A stretch of DNA of 64,000 nucleotides from Sphaerisporangium sp. (GCA_025964675.1 JAOPYI010000255.1:28897-92896); one strand, 5' to 3'. Positions 46,263 through 55,410 are shown, counted from the stretch's first letter. Program-made: numbers and translations. The notes: generated by a model not told the origin, from the sequence alone.

Positions 46263-46897
46263 AGATCGTCGTCCTGGACTACGGCTCCGGCAACCTGCGG
46301 TCCGCCGAGCGGGCGCTCGCGCGCGCCGGCGCCGACGTCACAGTGACCGCCGACTTCGACACGGCCATGGAGGCCGACGGGCTCGTCGTGCCCGGGGTCG
46401 GGGCGTTCGCCGCCTGCATGGCCGGGCTCAAGGCCGTGCGCGGTGAGCAGATCATCGGCCGCCGGCTGGCGGGCGGGCGTCCGGTCCTCGGCATCTGCGT
46501 CGGCATGCAGATCCTGTTCGCCGAGGGCGCCGAGCACAGTGAGGACGGCGCCTCCCGCGACGAGGGCTGCGGCGAGTGGCCAGGCGTCGTCGAGCGGCTC
46601 GACGCTCCGATCCTGCCGCACATGGGGTGGAACACCGTCCAGGCGCCCGACGAGTCGGTGCTGTTCGCCGGGCTCGACGGCGCGACGCGGTTCTACTTCG
46701 TCCACTCCTACGGCGTGCGCAAGTTCGAGCTGGAGGCAGGTCCCGGCTTCACCAAGCCGCTGGTCACCTGGGCCGAGCACGGCGTGCCGTTCGTCGCGGC
46801 GGTGGAGAACGGCCCGCTCATGGCCACGCAGTTCCACCCCGAGAAGTCCGGCGACGCCGGCGCGGTGCTGCTGAAGAACTGGCTGGGCACGCTGTGA
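46259..46897 (+). CDS. hisH: Imidazole glycerol phosphate synthase glutaminase HisH
   Basis: Class I glutamine amidotransferase that feeds ammonia to HisF. The 212 residues contain the nucleophile C80 in GICVGMQ, the Cys-His-Glu triad end in TQFHPEKSG, and [16 protein letters not shown] at the N-terminus. Three consecutive GTG codons (46253, 46256, 46259) could serve as start; 46259 gives the usual GTGA overlap. HisF is encoded three genes downstream. Confidence 0.96.
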   Translation: MKIVVLDYGSGNLRSAERALARAGADVTVTADFDTAMEADGLVVPGVGAFAACMAGLKAVRGEQIIGRRLAGGRPVLGICVGMQILFAEGAEHSEDGASRDEGCGEWPGVVERLDAPILPHMGWNTVQAPDESVLFAGLDGATRFYFVHSYGVRKFELEAGPGFTKPLVTWAEHGVPFVAAVENGPLMATQFHPEKSGDAGAVLLKNWLGTL

Positions 46898-47054
46898 TCC
46901 CCCTCGGACCTGTGGTCTTATGCGGCCGGCCCTGGCGTGCCGGGATGTCCCGCGGACCGGTCCGGCACGCCGCCGGGCACGCCCGGCGTGTCGCGGTCTG
47001 CCTCGCACCGGTCCGGCGCGGCGCTACCCGCCGTCCCGGCTAGCGGGCGCACGC

Positions 47055-47393
47055 ATGAGCAAGGAGCGTGCCCGCCGTCGTGCCGAGCGGGAGGCCGAGC
47101 AGGCGCGGCAGGCCGCCGCACGCGCCAAGCGCGAGGCGCGGCGGGCCAGGCGGCACGAGCTGCGTGACCGGATGGTCACGATGGTGCCACGGCCGGTCAG
47201 GGTGGCCCGCCAGGGTGGCCTGATCGCCCGGCGGCAGCGTACGCAGAACACCGTCGTCGCCGTGTTGTTCGTGCTCGTCCAGGTGGCCGCCTGGATGCTG
47301 CTCAGCGGCTGGGCCGCCCGGTTCGGCGTCCTGGTGTTGTCCCTTCTGCTTGTCCCGGTGCTCGTCACCGTCGTATTCGACCGGAGGTCGTAA
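47055..47393 (+). CDS. 112-aa basic coiled-coil membrane protein in the his operon
   Basis: Unrecognised small protein. Residues about 1-42 are an Arg/Ala/Glu-rich, strongly basic helix ([20 protein letters not shown]), followed by a loop and two transmembrane helices (about 67-85 and 90-108). ATG 47055 starts the conserved-looking part after an untranslated gap of 157 bp from hisH; the frame is open further upstream but low in content. It ends 2 bp before priA. The function is unknown. Confidence 0.75.
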   Translation: MSKERARRRAEREAEQARQAAARAKREARRARRHELRDRMVTMVPRPVRVARQGGLIARRQRTQNTVVAVLFVLVQVAAWMLLSGWAARFGVLVLSLLLVPVLVTVVFDRRS

Positions 47394-47395
47394 CA

Positions 47396-48118
47396 ATGTC
47401 GCTGGTTCTGTTGCCCGCGGTGGACGTCGCGGACGGCCAGGCCGTCCGCCTTGTGCAGGGCGAGGCGGGTACGGAGACCTCGTACGGCGACCCGCTCGCC
47501 GCCGCCCTGGCCTGGCAGCGGGCGGGGGCCGAATGGGTTCATCTGGTCGACCTGGACGCCGCCTTCGGCCGGGGCTCCAACCGCGAGCTGCTCGCATCCG
47601 TCGTGGACGCGCTCGACGTCCACGTCGAGCTGTCCGGCGGCATCCGCGACGACGCGTCGCTCGCGGCCGCGCTCGCCACGGGGTGCAGGCGGGTCAACAT
47701 CGGCACCGCCGCCCTGGAGGACCCCGCCTGGTGCTCGAAGATCATCGCCGAGCACGGCGACCGCATCGCCGTCGGCCTCGACGTGCGGGGCACCACGCTG
47801 GCCGCCCGGGGCTGGACCAAGGAGGGCGGCGACCTGTGGGAGGTGCTCGACCGGCTCGAGTCCGACGGCTGCCCGCGCTACGTCCTCACCGACGTCACCA
47901 AGGACGGCACGCTGCGCGGCCCCAACCTCGACCTGCTGCGGCAGGTGTGCGCCCGCACCGACAAGCCCGTGATCGCCAGTGGGGGCGTGTCCTCGCTCGA
48001 CGACCTGCGCGCGCTGTCGACGCTGGTCGCGGACGGGGTCGAGGGTGCCATCGTCGGCAAGGCGCTGTACGCGCAGGCGTTCACGCTGGAGGAGGCTCTC
48101 GCGGCGGTGAGGGCATGA
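47396..48118 (+). CDS. priA: HisA/TrpF-type isomerase PriA
   Basis: TIM-barrel isomerase for ProFAR in histidine synthesis. In actinobacteria the PriA form also does the TrpF step of tryptophan synthesis. The 240 residues have [19 protein letters not shown] with the catalytic aspartate D10, [26 protein letters not shown], and the second aspartate in [11 protein letters not shown]. The wording of these motifs is that of PriA rather than plain HisA; dual function is inferred, and would be supported if the genome lacks trpF. Confidence 0.93.
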   Translation: MSLVLLPAVDVADGQAVRLVQGEAGTETSYGDPLAAALAWQRAGAEWVHLVDLDAAFGRGSNRELLASVVDALDVHVELSGGIRDDASLAAALATGCRRVNIGTAALEDPAWCSKIIAEHGDRIAVGLDVRGTTLAARGWTKEGGDLWEVLDRLESDGCPRYVLTDVTKDGTLRGPNLDLLRQVCARTDKPVIASGGVSSLDDLRALSTLVADGVEGAIVGKALYAQAFTLEEALAAVRA

Positions 48119-48215
48119 TCGCTTACAGGGGCGTGCTCGCCGGCCTGAGCGGGCCCGGTCCGGTCGACGGGGTCGCTCGTCCGCGCGGGGCCTGTCGCTT
48201 GGAGGGTGTGGCGTC

Positions 48216-48986
48216 ATGACCGTCGCCGTGCGCGTGATTCCGTGCCTTGACGTCGACGCCGGGCGCGTGGTCAAGGGGGTCAACTTCGAGAACCTCCGCG
48301 ACGCCGGGGACCCCGTCGAGCTGGCCCGGCGCTACGACGCCGAGGGCGCCGACGAGCTGACGTTCCTCGACATCACGGCTTCCTCCGGTGACCGGGACAC
48401 CATGTTCGACGTGGTCCGCCGTACGGCCGAGCAGGTGTTCATCCCGCTGACCGTCGGCGGGGGAGTGCGGTCGGTCGGCGATGTCGACCGGCTGCTCCGC
48501 GCCGGCGCGGACAAGGTGGGCCTGAACACCGCCGCCATCGCCCGGCCGGAGCTGCTGACCGAGGCGTCCCGCCGGTTCGGGGCCCAGTGCGTCGTGCTCT
48601 CGGTCGACGCCCGGCGCGTCGTGGACGGCCCGCCGACCGCTTCGGGCTTCGAGGTCACGACGCACGGCGGTCGCCGGGGCACGGGCATCGACGCCGTCGA
48701 GTGGGCCCGGCGGGGTCAGGACCTCGGCGTCGGCGAGATCCTGCTCAACTCGATGGACGGCGACGGCACCAAGGGCGGGTACGACCTGGAGATGATCCGG
48801 GCCGTGCGCAAGGCGGTCACCGTGCCGGTCATCGCGAGCGGGGGCGCCGGCGCGCTCGACGACTTCCCGCCGGCCGTCGAGGCGGGGGCCGACGCGGTCC
48901 TCGCCGCGAGCGTGTTCCACTTCGGCCAGCTGAAGATCTCCGACGTCAAGGACACCTTGCGACGGGCGGGCCACCCCGTGAGGTAG
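48216..48986 (+). CDS. hisF: Imidazole glycerol phosphate synthase cyclase HisF
   Basis: Cyclase subunit that, with HisH, makes IGP and AICAR. The 256-residue TIM barrel has D12 in [28 protein letters not shown], the second catalytic aspartate in VLSVDARR, and [14 protein letters not shown] 48216 is preceded by TTGGAGGGTG. It is the last recognised his gene in the operon; hisG, hisE and hisI are not in the window. Confidence 0.97.
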   Translation: MTVAVRVIPCLDVDAGRVVKGVNFENLRDAGDPVELARRYDAEGADELTFLDITASSGDRDTMFDVVRRTAEQVFIPLTVGGGVRSVGDVDRLLRAGADKVGLNTAAIARPELLTEASRRFGAQCVVLSVDARRVVDGPPTASGFEVTTHGGRRGTGIDAVEWARRGQDLGVGEILLNSMDGDGTKGGYDLEMIRAVRKAVTVPVIASGGAGALDDFPPAVEAGADAVLAASVFHFGQLKISDVKDTLRRAGHPVR

Positions 48987-49141
48987 CTGTCTCGGGTGGC
49001 GCGGTGGTGGCTGCCGCCGCGTTACCCACAATGGGAGCGGTCCAAACCGGCCCGAATGATGAAATGTGATCGCAAGTCGGGCGATGATCCGCTACGGTCA
49101 TGCGGGTTCTTCGACGGTGCCGCTGACCACAAGGATCTTCC

Positions 49142-50086
49142 GTGACGACTCCTCCCAACCCCCAGCAGCCGGGTTCCCCGTACCGGCCCGAGCAGGGCTA
49201 CGCGCCGGACCCCGGCTATCCGCAGGGTCAGGGGCACGACCCGTATGCCCAGGGTCCGTCCTACCAGCAGGCCGAGGGGCAGGGGCCCTACCAGCAGCAG
49301 GCCGCCTCACCGTACGGAAGCGCCCCGCCGCAGGACCCCTCCCAGTACGCGGGTCAGCGGTATGCCGGTCAGCCCCAGAACCCGTACCAGCAGCAGGCCC
49401 CGTACCCGGGCCAGCCCCAGGACGCATACCACCAGCAGGCTTCGTACGGCGGGCAGCCGCCCTCCTACGCGGGTCAGGCGCAGGGCGCCTACCAGCAGCA
49501 GGCTCCCCAGCCGGTGCGGGACCCGTACGGTCAGCAGGCTCCGCAGCAGGGGCAGGATCCGTACGGTCAGCAGGCTCCGCAGCAGGGGCAGGATCCATAC
49601 CAGCAGTACGCCACCTACGCGGGTCAGGCGCAGAGCCAGGATCCGTACGGCCAGCAGGCCGCCGGGCAGTGGCAGGGGGGCGGGCCCGCGGCGGCCCCCG
49701 CCAGGAGGAAGGGCGGCAAGATCGCCGGCGCTCTGGGTGCGGTCGGTGTCTTCGTGGTCATCGCCGTCGTGAAGTTCGGTGGCATGTTCGCGGTCAGCCA
49801 GGGTGTCGGCGCCGTCGGAGACCAGGTCACCGGCGCTCCCCGCATCGCCCATGTGGGTGACTGCATGTCCGGGCAGGACAAGGACAGCCTGAAGGTGGTC
49901 GACTGCAAGGCCGCCACGGTCGAGTGGAAGGTCGCCCAGAAGGTCGACGGCAGGACCGAGGCCCAGTTCGACGCCGACAAGAACCTCACCATGTGCCGGG
50001 ACGACAAGGTCACCACGGCGTACTGGGAGGGGGGCAAGTCGGGCGGCGCGGGCTGGGTGCTCTGCCTCATCCCGACCAAGAACTAG
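49142..50086 (+). CDS. Gln/Pro/Tyr-rich membrane-anchored protein, LppU/SCO3897-like C-terminus
   Basis: A 314-residue protein. Residues 1-188 are a low-complexity Q/P/Y/G-rich region with repeated PYGQQAP and YQQQAPY units. A basic stop-transfer-like patch (RRKGGK) and one transmembrane helix (about 196-220) follow, then a small extracytoplasmic domain with four cysteines (GDCMSG, VVDCKA, LTMCRD, WVLCLIP) that could form two disulfides. The C-terminal domain resembles the LppU/SCO3897 proteins; this is by recall. GTG 49142 is the start. The N-terminal half is prion-like in composition and contains an exact 36-bp tandem duplication. Function unknown. Confidence 0.8.
   Translation: MTTPPNPQQPGSPYRPEQGYAPDPGYPQGQGHDPYAQGPSYQQAEGQGPYQQQAASPYGSAPPQDPSQYAGQRYAGQPQNPYQQQAPYPGQPQDAYHQQASYGGQPPSYAGQAQGAYQQQAPQPVRDPYGQQAPQQGQDPYGQQAPQQGQDPYQQYATYAGQAQSQDPYGQQAAGQWQGGGPAAAPARRKGGKIAGALGAVGVFVVIAVVKFGGMFAVSQGVGAVGDQVTGAPRIAHVGDCMSGQDKDSLKVVDCKAATVEWKVAQKVDGRTEAQFDADKNLTMCRDDKVTTAYWEGGKSGGAGWVLCLIPTKN
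49523..49594. repeat. Two exact 36-bp tandem repeats
   Basis: The 36-bp unit starting CCGTACGGTCAGCAGG occurs twice without a mismatch (49523-49558 and 49559-49594), encoding the 12-residue unit PYGQQAPQQGQD twice. A perfect match at third codon positions indicates a recent duplication. Confidence 0.92.
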
Positions 50087-50159
50087 GCCGCGCATCCGGC
50101 GGAAGCCGCAAGCCTTGCCGGTGGTCACGCGCGACAGCGGCGAGGCGGCGCCCCGGGCC

Positions 50160-50321
50160 TCAGGCGAAGAGCTTGGAGAAGAACATCGCCAGTTGTCCCG
50201 CGCCGGAGCTGATCCCGGTGAAGACGCCCTTCACCGCGGTCGCGGCCTCGGCGGGCCGGGAGTACATGTAGAAGACCACGAAGGCAACGAAGAGGTACAG
50301 AAGTACCTTCTTGGACTTCAT
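50160..50321 (-). CDS. 53-aa small membrane protein
   Basis: A short - strand gene with a strong ribosome binding site (GGGAGGCAAACCG before the ATG at 50321). The product starts MKSKKVLLYLFVAFVVFYMY, a single transmembrane helix, followed by RPAEAATAVKGVFTGI and a second amphipathic segment ending FFSKLF. Similar 50-60 residue proteins with a helix followed by an A-x-A-V-(R/K) and G-(I/L)-S pattern are, from memory, common in actinobacteria. Function unknown. Confidence 0.75.
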   Translation of the reverse strand: MKSKKVLLYLFVAFVVFYMYSRPAEAATAVKGVFTGISSGAGQLAMFFSKLFA

Positions 50322-50565
50322 CGGTTTGCCTCCCGTGGTTGGTGTGACGTGCTCCTACCCGAAGCCCGGAGTGCCCGATCTCCGCAATCGGTCACGTGGT
50401 GTCCCGCTAATGATCATAGTGAGGGCACGAGCACCATCCCACCATGCCACGGATCGCTCGCCGCCTCCGCCGGGCTGAGTGCCATCCCTGCCGATGCCGG
50501 TTCGCGACGCCGGACCGGGTGGGAGGCGGCTGGGTTCGAGTAGGTCCACCCCCGAAGTGGGCTGC
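50322..50565. other. Intergenic region with a likely promoter for the 53-aa gene
   Basis: Between two - strand genes. The - strand has TATGAT (complement of 50413-50418), a good -10 about 90 bases upstream of the 53-aa gene, but its -35 is weak. I see no terminator for the upstream gene and no further coding frame. Confidence 0.4.
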
Positions 50566-51201
50566 TCACATCCCCAGCTTGGCGGTGCGCAGCCGTTCGA
50601 TCGAGGTGTCGTCGCCCTCGTAGGTGACCTGGGCGTGCTCCTGCCTGCCGAACGAGAACAGCAGGAGCTCGGCGGGATCACCGCTCACGATCACGTGGGG
50701 CTCGGCCTTCTTGCCGCCCGCCTTCCGCCCGTCGGTATGGCGCAGCACCACGCCGACGGGTGACCTGCGGAGCGTGAGCCGCGCGCCGCCCGACACCCTC
50801 TTCCAGATCGTCTCCGCGAGGTCGGCGGGCAGCTCGCGTGGTTCCCAGCCGGGCTGGGCCCGCCGGACGTCCTCGTGGTGGACGAAGAACTCAAGTGTGT
50901 TCACCATCGCGTCGAGCCCGGGCACCAGACCGTACGGCGACCAGCGGGGCGGGCCCTGGCGCACGTCGTCTACGAGCGCGCGGTAGCTCCTCCCCGACTT
51001 GATCTTGTTCTGCACGGACTCGGTGTACCCGGCTAGAGGCTTGATGGCGATGCCTCCGGCGGCGTCCGGCCGGTGCTCGCGTACGACGAGGTGAGCGGCG
51101 AGGTCGGCGGTCGCCCAGCCCTCGCACAGCGTCGGGGCGTCGGGGCCCAGAGTGTCCAGAAGGTCGGAGAGTGCTTCGCGCTCGGCGCGTGCGTGCGTCA
51201 C
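50566..51201 (-). CDS. TIGR03085-type protein, mycothiol-dependent/DinB-like superfamily
   Basis: A 211-residue protein with the N-terminal helical bundle typical of actinobacterial maleylpyruvate-isomerase/DinB relatives: EREALSDLLDTLGPDAPTLC, EGWATADLAAHLVVREHRPD, and the second metal-type histidine pair in FFVHHEDVRRAQPGW. The C-terminal half has DPAELLLFSFGRQEHAQV, characteristic of the TIGR03085 set. Mycothiol use is inferred from relatives. GTG 51201 has TAGGGT seven bases upstream (leaderless) and also AGGGTGATCAGG, which could act as a ribosome binding site. Confidence 0.75.
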   Translation of the reverse strand: MTHARAEREALSDLLDTLGPDAPTLCEGWATADLAAHLVVREHRPDAAGGIAIKPLAGYTESVQNKIKSGRSYRALVDDVRQGPPRWSPYGLVPGLDAMVNTLEFFVHHEDVRRAQPGWEPRELPADLAETIWKRVSGGARLTLRRSPVGVVLRHTDGRKAGGKKAEPHVIVSGDPAELLLFSFGRQEHAQVTYEGDDTSIERLRTAKLGM

Positions 51202-51364
51202 CCTGATCACCCTACAAGGGGGGTGCCGTGGGGGATCGGCCACGGTAGGGGTGGGAATAAACCTGTTGTCGCGGATGATAGGGATTGAGGCAGACAACCC
51301 CCGTCGAACCATCGGACAAGACCCTCATGAGGCTTGCCGCCCCCCGTTGAGAGGATTCCCCCGC

Positions 51365-53185
51365 GTGTCCAGCGAGCGCGATCACAGTCCGACCGTCATG
51401 CGCCAGGGACTCCGTGTCATCGGGCACGCCGTCAGGGCCGAGCCGCGCATCTTCACCGGCGCGGTGCTGGCGAGCTCGGTCTACGGGATCATGACCGTCG
51501 GCTCCTCCTGGGCGCTGGGCTGGGCCACCGAGCACGCCGTGCTTCCGGCCTTCCGCGCCGGGCACGCGACCACCGGCACGCTGGTGACCGCGGCCCTGCT
51601 CATCGTGGGCGTGGCGGTGCTGAAGGCGGCGGGGGTGATCGGCCGCAGGGTGCTCGCGGGCATCATGCAGTACCGCATGCAGGCCCGCTCCCGGCGTGAC
51701 GTCACCCGCCAGTACCTCCGGCTGCCGCTCGCCTGGCACCACCGCCACCCGACGGGCCAGCTGCTGTCCAACGCCAGCTCCGACGCCGAGGCGGCCTGGG
51801 CTCCGCTCGCGCCCCTGCCCATGGCCGTCGGCGTGGTGGTGATGCTGGTCACCGCGGCCGTCGCCATCCTGCTGGTCGACCCGGTGCTCGCCCTGGTCGG
51901 CTTCCTGATCTTCCCGGCCATCGCGGTGCTGAACCTCGTCTACCAGCGCAGGCTCTCACCCCTGGTGATGAGGGCACAACAGCTCCGCGCGGAGGTCAGC
52001 GAGATCGCCCACGAGAGCTTCGACGGCGCGCTCGTCGTCAAGACCCTCGGCAGGGAGGACGCCGAGGCGGCCCGCTTCCAGGCCAAGGCCGACCGGCTCC
52101 GCGACGCCAACATCGCCGTGGGGCGGATCCGAGGCCTGTTCGACCCTCTGCTGGAGGCGCTCCCCACGCTGGGCGTGCTCGCCGTGCTGCTGTTCGGCTC
52201 CGTGCGGCTCGCGGGCGGCGACGTCTCCTCGGGCGAGCTGATCCAGGTGTCCTACCTGTTCACGCTGCTCGCCTTCCCGGTACGGGCGCTCGGCTGGGTG
52301 CTCGCCGAGCTGCCGCGCAGCGTGGTCGGCTGGACCCGGGTGCAGGACGTGCTCAGGGCGTCCGGCTCCATGCGGTACGGCGCCGCCCGTCTGGACGCGG
52401 ACGGCCCCGCCCGGCTGGAGGTGCGCGACCTCAGCTACGGCTACTCCTACGACGCGCCCGTGCTTTCCGGGGTCGACTTCCAGGTCAGGCCCGGCCGCAC
52501 CGTCGCGATCGTCGGCCCCACCGGCTCGGGCAAGTCCACGCTGACCCAGCTCCTCGTCCGGCTGATCGACCCCGACGGCGGGCGGGTGCTCCTCGACGGG
52601 ACCGACCTGCGCGACGTCGCGAGGGGTGAGGTGAGCGCGACCGCCTCGCTGGTCCCGCAGCAGACCTTCCTGTTCGACGACACCGTGCGCGGCAACCTGG
52701 CCCTCGGCGACGGCGGTGAGCCCGTGCCAGACGAGAAGGTCTGGGCGGCCCTGCGCCTCGCGCAGGCCGAGGGGTTCGTGAGCGCCCTGCCGAAGGGCCT
52801 CGACACGCGGGTCGGCGAGCGCGGCGCGACGCTGTCAGGCGGCCAGCGGCAGCGGCTGGCGCTGGCGAGGGCGCTGGTCAGAAGCCCCCGGCTGCTCATC
52901 CTCGATGACGCCACCTCCAGCGTGGACGCGCAGGTGGAGGGCCGCATCCTGTACGGCCTGCGGGAGGGCTCGCCGGACTCCACGGTGATCGTCGTCGCCT
53001 ACCGGATGGCCACGATCGCCTTGGCGGACGAGGTCGTCTACCTGGAACACGGACGGGTCGCCGACCACGGCACCCACGACGAGCTGCTCTCCCGCTGCGA
53101 GGGATACCGCAACCTCGTCACCGCCTACGAACGTGAAGAAGCCGAGCGTGCGGCGCTCGGCGCCGACGAGGAGGTCGTGGCGTGA
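51365..53185 (+). CDS. ABC exporter half-transporter, subunit with degenerate ATP site
   Basis: Type IV ABC exporter, 606 residues: six transmembrane helices (about 15-315) and a nucleotide-binding domain (about 345-590). Walker A is GPTGSGKST and the signature LSGGQRQR is canonical. The Walker B end reads LILDDATSS with Asp at residue 515 where Glu is expected, and the H-loop histidine is Tyr (residue 546, VVAYRM). These changes mark the non-hydrolysing site partner in heterodimeric exporters. GTG 51365 follows GAGAGGA; the frame is open upstream without conserved content. It overlaps the next ABC gene (GTGA). The substrate is unknown; drug or lipid export would fit the family. Confidence 0.92.
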   Translation: MSSERDHSPTVMRQGLRVIGHAVRAEPRIFTGAVLASSVYGIMTVGSSWALGWATEHAVLPAFRAGHATTGTLVTAALLIVGVAVLKAAGVIGRRVLAGIMQYRMQARSRRDVTRQYLRLPLAWHHRHPTGQLLSNASSDAEAAWAPLAPLPMAVGVVVMLVTAAVAILLVDPVLALVGFLIFPAIAVLNLVYQRRLSPLVMRAQQLRAEVSEIAHESFDGALVVKTLGREDAEAARFQAKADRLRDANIAVGRIRGLFDPLLEALPTLGVLAVLLFGSVRLAGGDVSSGELIQVSYLFTLLAFPVRALGWVLAELPRSVVGWTRVQDVLRASGSMRYGAARLDADGPARLEVRDLSYGYSYDAPVLSGVDFQVRPGRTVAIVGPTGSGKSTLTQLLVRLIDPDGGRVLLDGTDLRDVARGEVSATASLVPQQTFLFDDTVRGNLALGDGGEPVPDEKVWAALRLAQAEGFVSALPKGLDTRVGERGATLSGGQRQRLALARALVRSPRLLILDDATSSVDAQVEGRILYGLREGSPDSTVIVVAYRMATIALADEVVYLEHGRVADHGTHDELLSRCEGYRNLVTAYEREEAERAALGADEEVVA

Positions 53186-54978
53186 CGGCCCGGGTCGAAG
53201 AACGCCGCACGACGTTGCGGGTGGAACAGCGCTCCGCCATCGGGACGTTCCGGCGGGGACTCGCGCTGTCGCCGGAGTTCCGCGTCGGCCTGCCGGTGAC
53301 GCTCCTGCTGGCGGTGCTAGCCACGCTCGGCAAGGTGATCGTCCCCATCGCCGTCCAGCAGGTCATCGACCGGGGCCTGAGGGGGGCGACGCCGGACATG
53401 CCGTTCATCAGGAACGCCGTGCTCCTGTGCGCCGTCGCGGTGCTGCTGACCGCGCTGTGCGGTTACCTGATGAACGTCCGCCTCTACCGCTCGACCGAGT
53501 CGGGCCTCGCCTCGCTGCGGGGCAAGGGGTTCCGGCACGTCCACGACCTGTCGGTGCTCACCCAGAACACCGAGCGGCGCGGCGCGCTGGTCTCCCGGGT
53601 CACCAGCGATGTGGACCAGATCAGCACGTTCATGCAGTGGGGCGGCCTCATGGTCCTCATCTCCTGCGGCCAGCTCCTGGTCGCGAGCGTGCTGATGGCG
53701 GTCTACTCCTGGCAGCTCGCGCTGCTCGTCTGGGCCTGCTTCCTGCCCCTGGTCGTCGTGCTCCCGAGGTTCCAGCGGTGGGTTGCCGGCGCCTACACCG
53801 AGGTCCGCGAGCGCACCGGCGACATGCTGTCCGCGATCAGCGAGTCGGTCGTCGGCAGCGCGGTGATCCGCGCGTACGGATCGGAGGACCGCACGGCCCG
53901 GCGCATCGACGAGGCCGTGAACGCCCAGCGCAACGCGCAGACCCGCGCCCAGAAGATCGTCGCGTTCACCTTCCCGATCACCGAGCTGGTGGGAGCGGCG
54001 GCCATCGCCGGGGTCGTCCTGCTGGGCGTCCAGCTCGGCATCGGCGGCACGATCACCGCCGGGCGCCTGGTGGCGTTCCTGTTCCTGATCACGCTGTTCA
54101 TCAGCCCGCTGCAGACCGCGACCGAGGTGCTCAACGACGCCCAGAACGCCGTCGCCGGGTGGCGGCGGGTCCTCGGCGTGCTCGACACCCCGGCGGACGT
54201 GGCCGACCCGGTGGGCGGCGTGACCCTGCCGCGCGGATCCATCACGGTCTCCTTCCAGGACGTCGGCTTCTCCTACCCGGACGGCCCTCCGGTGCTCCAC
54301 GAGGTGTCGGTGGACATCGCGCCCCGGACACGCGTCGCGGTGGTGGGCGAGACGGGCTCGGGCAAGACGACCTTCGCCAAGCTGCTGACCCGCCTCATGG
54401 ACCCCACCGCTGGGCGTGTCGTCGTCGACGGCGTGGACCTGCGCAAGGTGAAGTTCTCCTCGCTTCGCGAGCGGATCGTCATGGTGCCGCAGGACGGGTT
54501 CCTGTTCGACGGCACGCTGGCGCACAACATCAGGTACGGCCGCCCCTCCGCCACCGACGACGACATCGACCTGGCCATGACCGAGCTGGGCCTCACCGAC
54601 TGGCTGCAAGGGCTTCCCGCCGGCCTCGCCACCCCGGTCGGCCAGCGCGGCGAGTCGCTGTCGGCGGGGGAGCGCCAGCTCGTCGCCCTGGCCCGGGCCT
54701 ACCTCGCCGACCCGGACCTGCTGCTGCTCGACGAGGCGACCTCCGCCGTGGACCCCGCCACGGAGGTGCGGCTGGCGCGTGCCCTCGACGGTGTGACGCG
54801 TGGCCGTACGGCCGTGTCGATCGCCCACCGCCTTTCCACCGCCCAGGCGGCGGACGAGGTGCTGGTGTTCGAGCACGGCCGTGTCGTCCAGCGCGGACCG
54901 CACGCCGAGCTGGTGCGGCAGGACGGCGTGTACGCCGACCTCTACGCCTCCTGGACCTCGGCGGCGAGGACGTCGTAG
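53182..54978 (+). CDS. ABC exporter half-transporter, catalytic partner
   Basis: Second subunit, 598 residues, with six transmembrane helices and an NBD with Walker A VGETGSGKTT, Walker B LLLLDEATSAVD including the catalytic Glu, and H-loop SIAHRLSTA. Its signature is degenerate, LSAGE at residues 493-497 instead of LSGGQ. Together with the preceding subunit this predicts one consensus and one degenerate ATP site. GTG 53182 overlaps the preceding stop. A cytoplasmic N-terminal segment of about 35 residues precedes the first helix. Confidence 0.93.
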   Translation: MTARVEERRTTLRVEQRSAIGTFRRGLALSPEFRVGLPVTLLLAVLATLGKVIVPIAVQQVIDRGLRGATPDMPFIRNAVLLCAVAVLLTALCGYLMNVRLYRSTESGLASLRGKGFRHVHDLSVLTQNTERRGALVSRVTSDVDQISTFMQWGGLMVLISCGQLLVASVLMAVYSWQLALLVWACFLPLVVVLPRFQRWVAGAYTEVRERTGDMLSAISESVVGSAVIRAYGSEDRTARRIDEAVNAQRNAQTRAQKIVAFTFPITELVGAAAIAGVVLLGVQLGIGGTITAGRLVAFLFLITLFISPLQTATEVLNDAQNAVAGWRRVLGVLDTPADVADPVGGVTLPRGSITVSFQDVGFSYPDGPPVLHEVSVDIAPRTRVAVVGETGSGKTTFAKLLTRLMDPTAGRVVVDGVDLRKVKFSSLRERIVMVPQDGFLFDGTLAHNIRYGRPSATDDDIDLAMTELGLTDWLQGLPAGLATPVGQRGESLSAGERQLVALARAYLADPDLLLLDEATSAVDPATEVRLARALDGVTRGRTAVSIAHRLSTAQAADEVLVFEHGRVVQRGPHAELVRQDGVYADLYASWTSAARTS

Positions 54979-55031
54979 GGCGGCCGTTCGCTATTTAGTA
55001 CATTTCAGGCCGACGGGGCTCGGGACGGTCG

Positions 55032-55067
55032 CCGGTCGTCTGGGCGGTGCCGGTCGTCCGGGCGGTG
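55032..55067. repeat. 18-bp tandem repeat (two copies, one mismatch)
   Basis: CCGGTCGTCTGGGCGGTG and CCGGTCGTCCGGGCGGTG follow each other in the gap between the convergent ABC exporter gene and the 99-aa gene. No function is evident and no terminator hairpin is clear in this gap. Confidence 0.55.
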
Positions 55068-55110
55068 GCCGTGGGTGCAAGCCGGGAGGACCGCCGCCGG
55101 GAAGCCGGTG

Positions 55111-55410
55111 TCAGCGGGGCCGGGCGGGGGTCAGCATGTCGCGGATTCGGGTCACGGCCGTGGGCATGTCATCGACGGGCGCTATGCGCTCGGCCCACGA
55201 CCACCAGAACCACCAGTTCTCCTCGCGCTGGGTCGCGAAGATCACTTCGGACAGCGTGGGCACGGTCGTGCTGATCACGATGAGCTGGGGCAGCCCACCG
55301 GGGGTCTCGCCCACGCGCACGTGCAGGCCCTGGGCCTGGAGCAGTTCGCCCAGCTCCCGCAGGTGGGTGGCCGCCGTGGTCGCGTTCGCGACCCTGTCGG
55401 TCGTCGTCAT
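55111..55410 (-). CDS. Unknown 99-aa protein, third gene of the XRE module
   Basis: Unrecognised. The product has a helix (ATTAATHLRELGELLQAQG), then strands LHVRVG, PQLIVIS and EVIFATQ, a striking aromatic run WWFWWSWAERI, and a C-terminal helix (MPTAVTRIRDMLTP). This reads as an alpha-beta-beta-beta-alpha fold, similar in outline to the 113-aa neighbour. ATG 55410 is used; an in-frame ATG about 16 codons upstream is possible. It is downstream of the XRE regulator and the 113-aa gene on the same strand. Confidence 0.65.
   Translation of the reverse strand: MTTTDRVANATTAATHLRELGELLQAQGLHVRVGETPGGLPQLIVISTTVPTLSEVIFATQREENWWFWWSWAERIAPVDDMPTAVTRIRDMLTPARPR

Noticed and set aside
49523..49594. 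Possible CRISPR-like repeats
   Set aside because: The repeats are adjacent, without spacers, and encode an in-frame 12-residue protein repeat.
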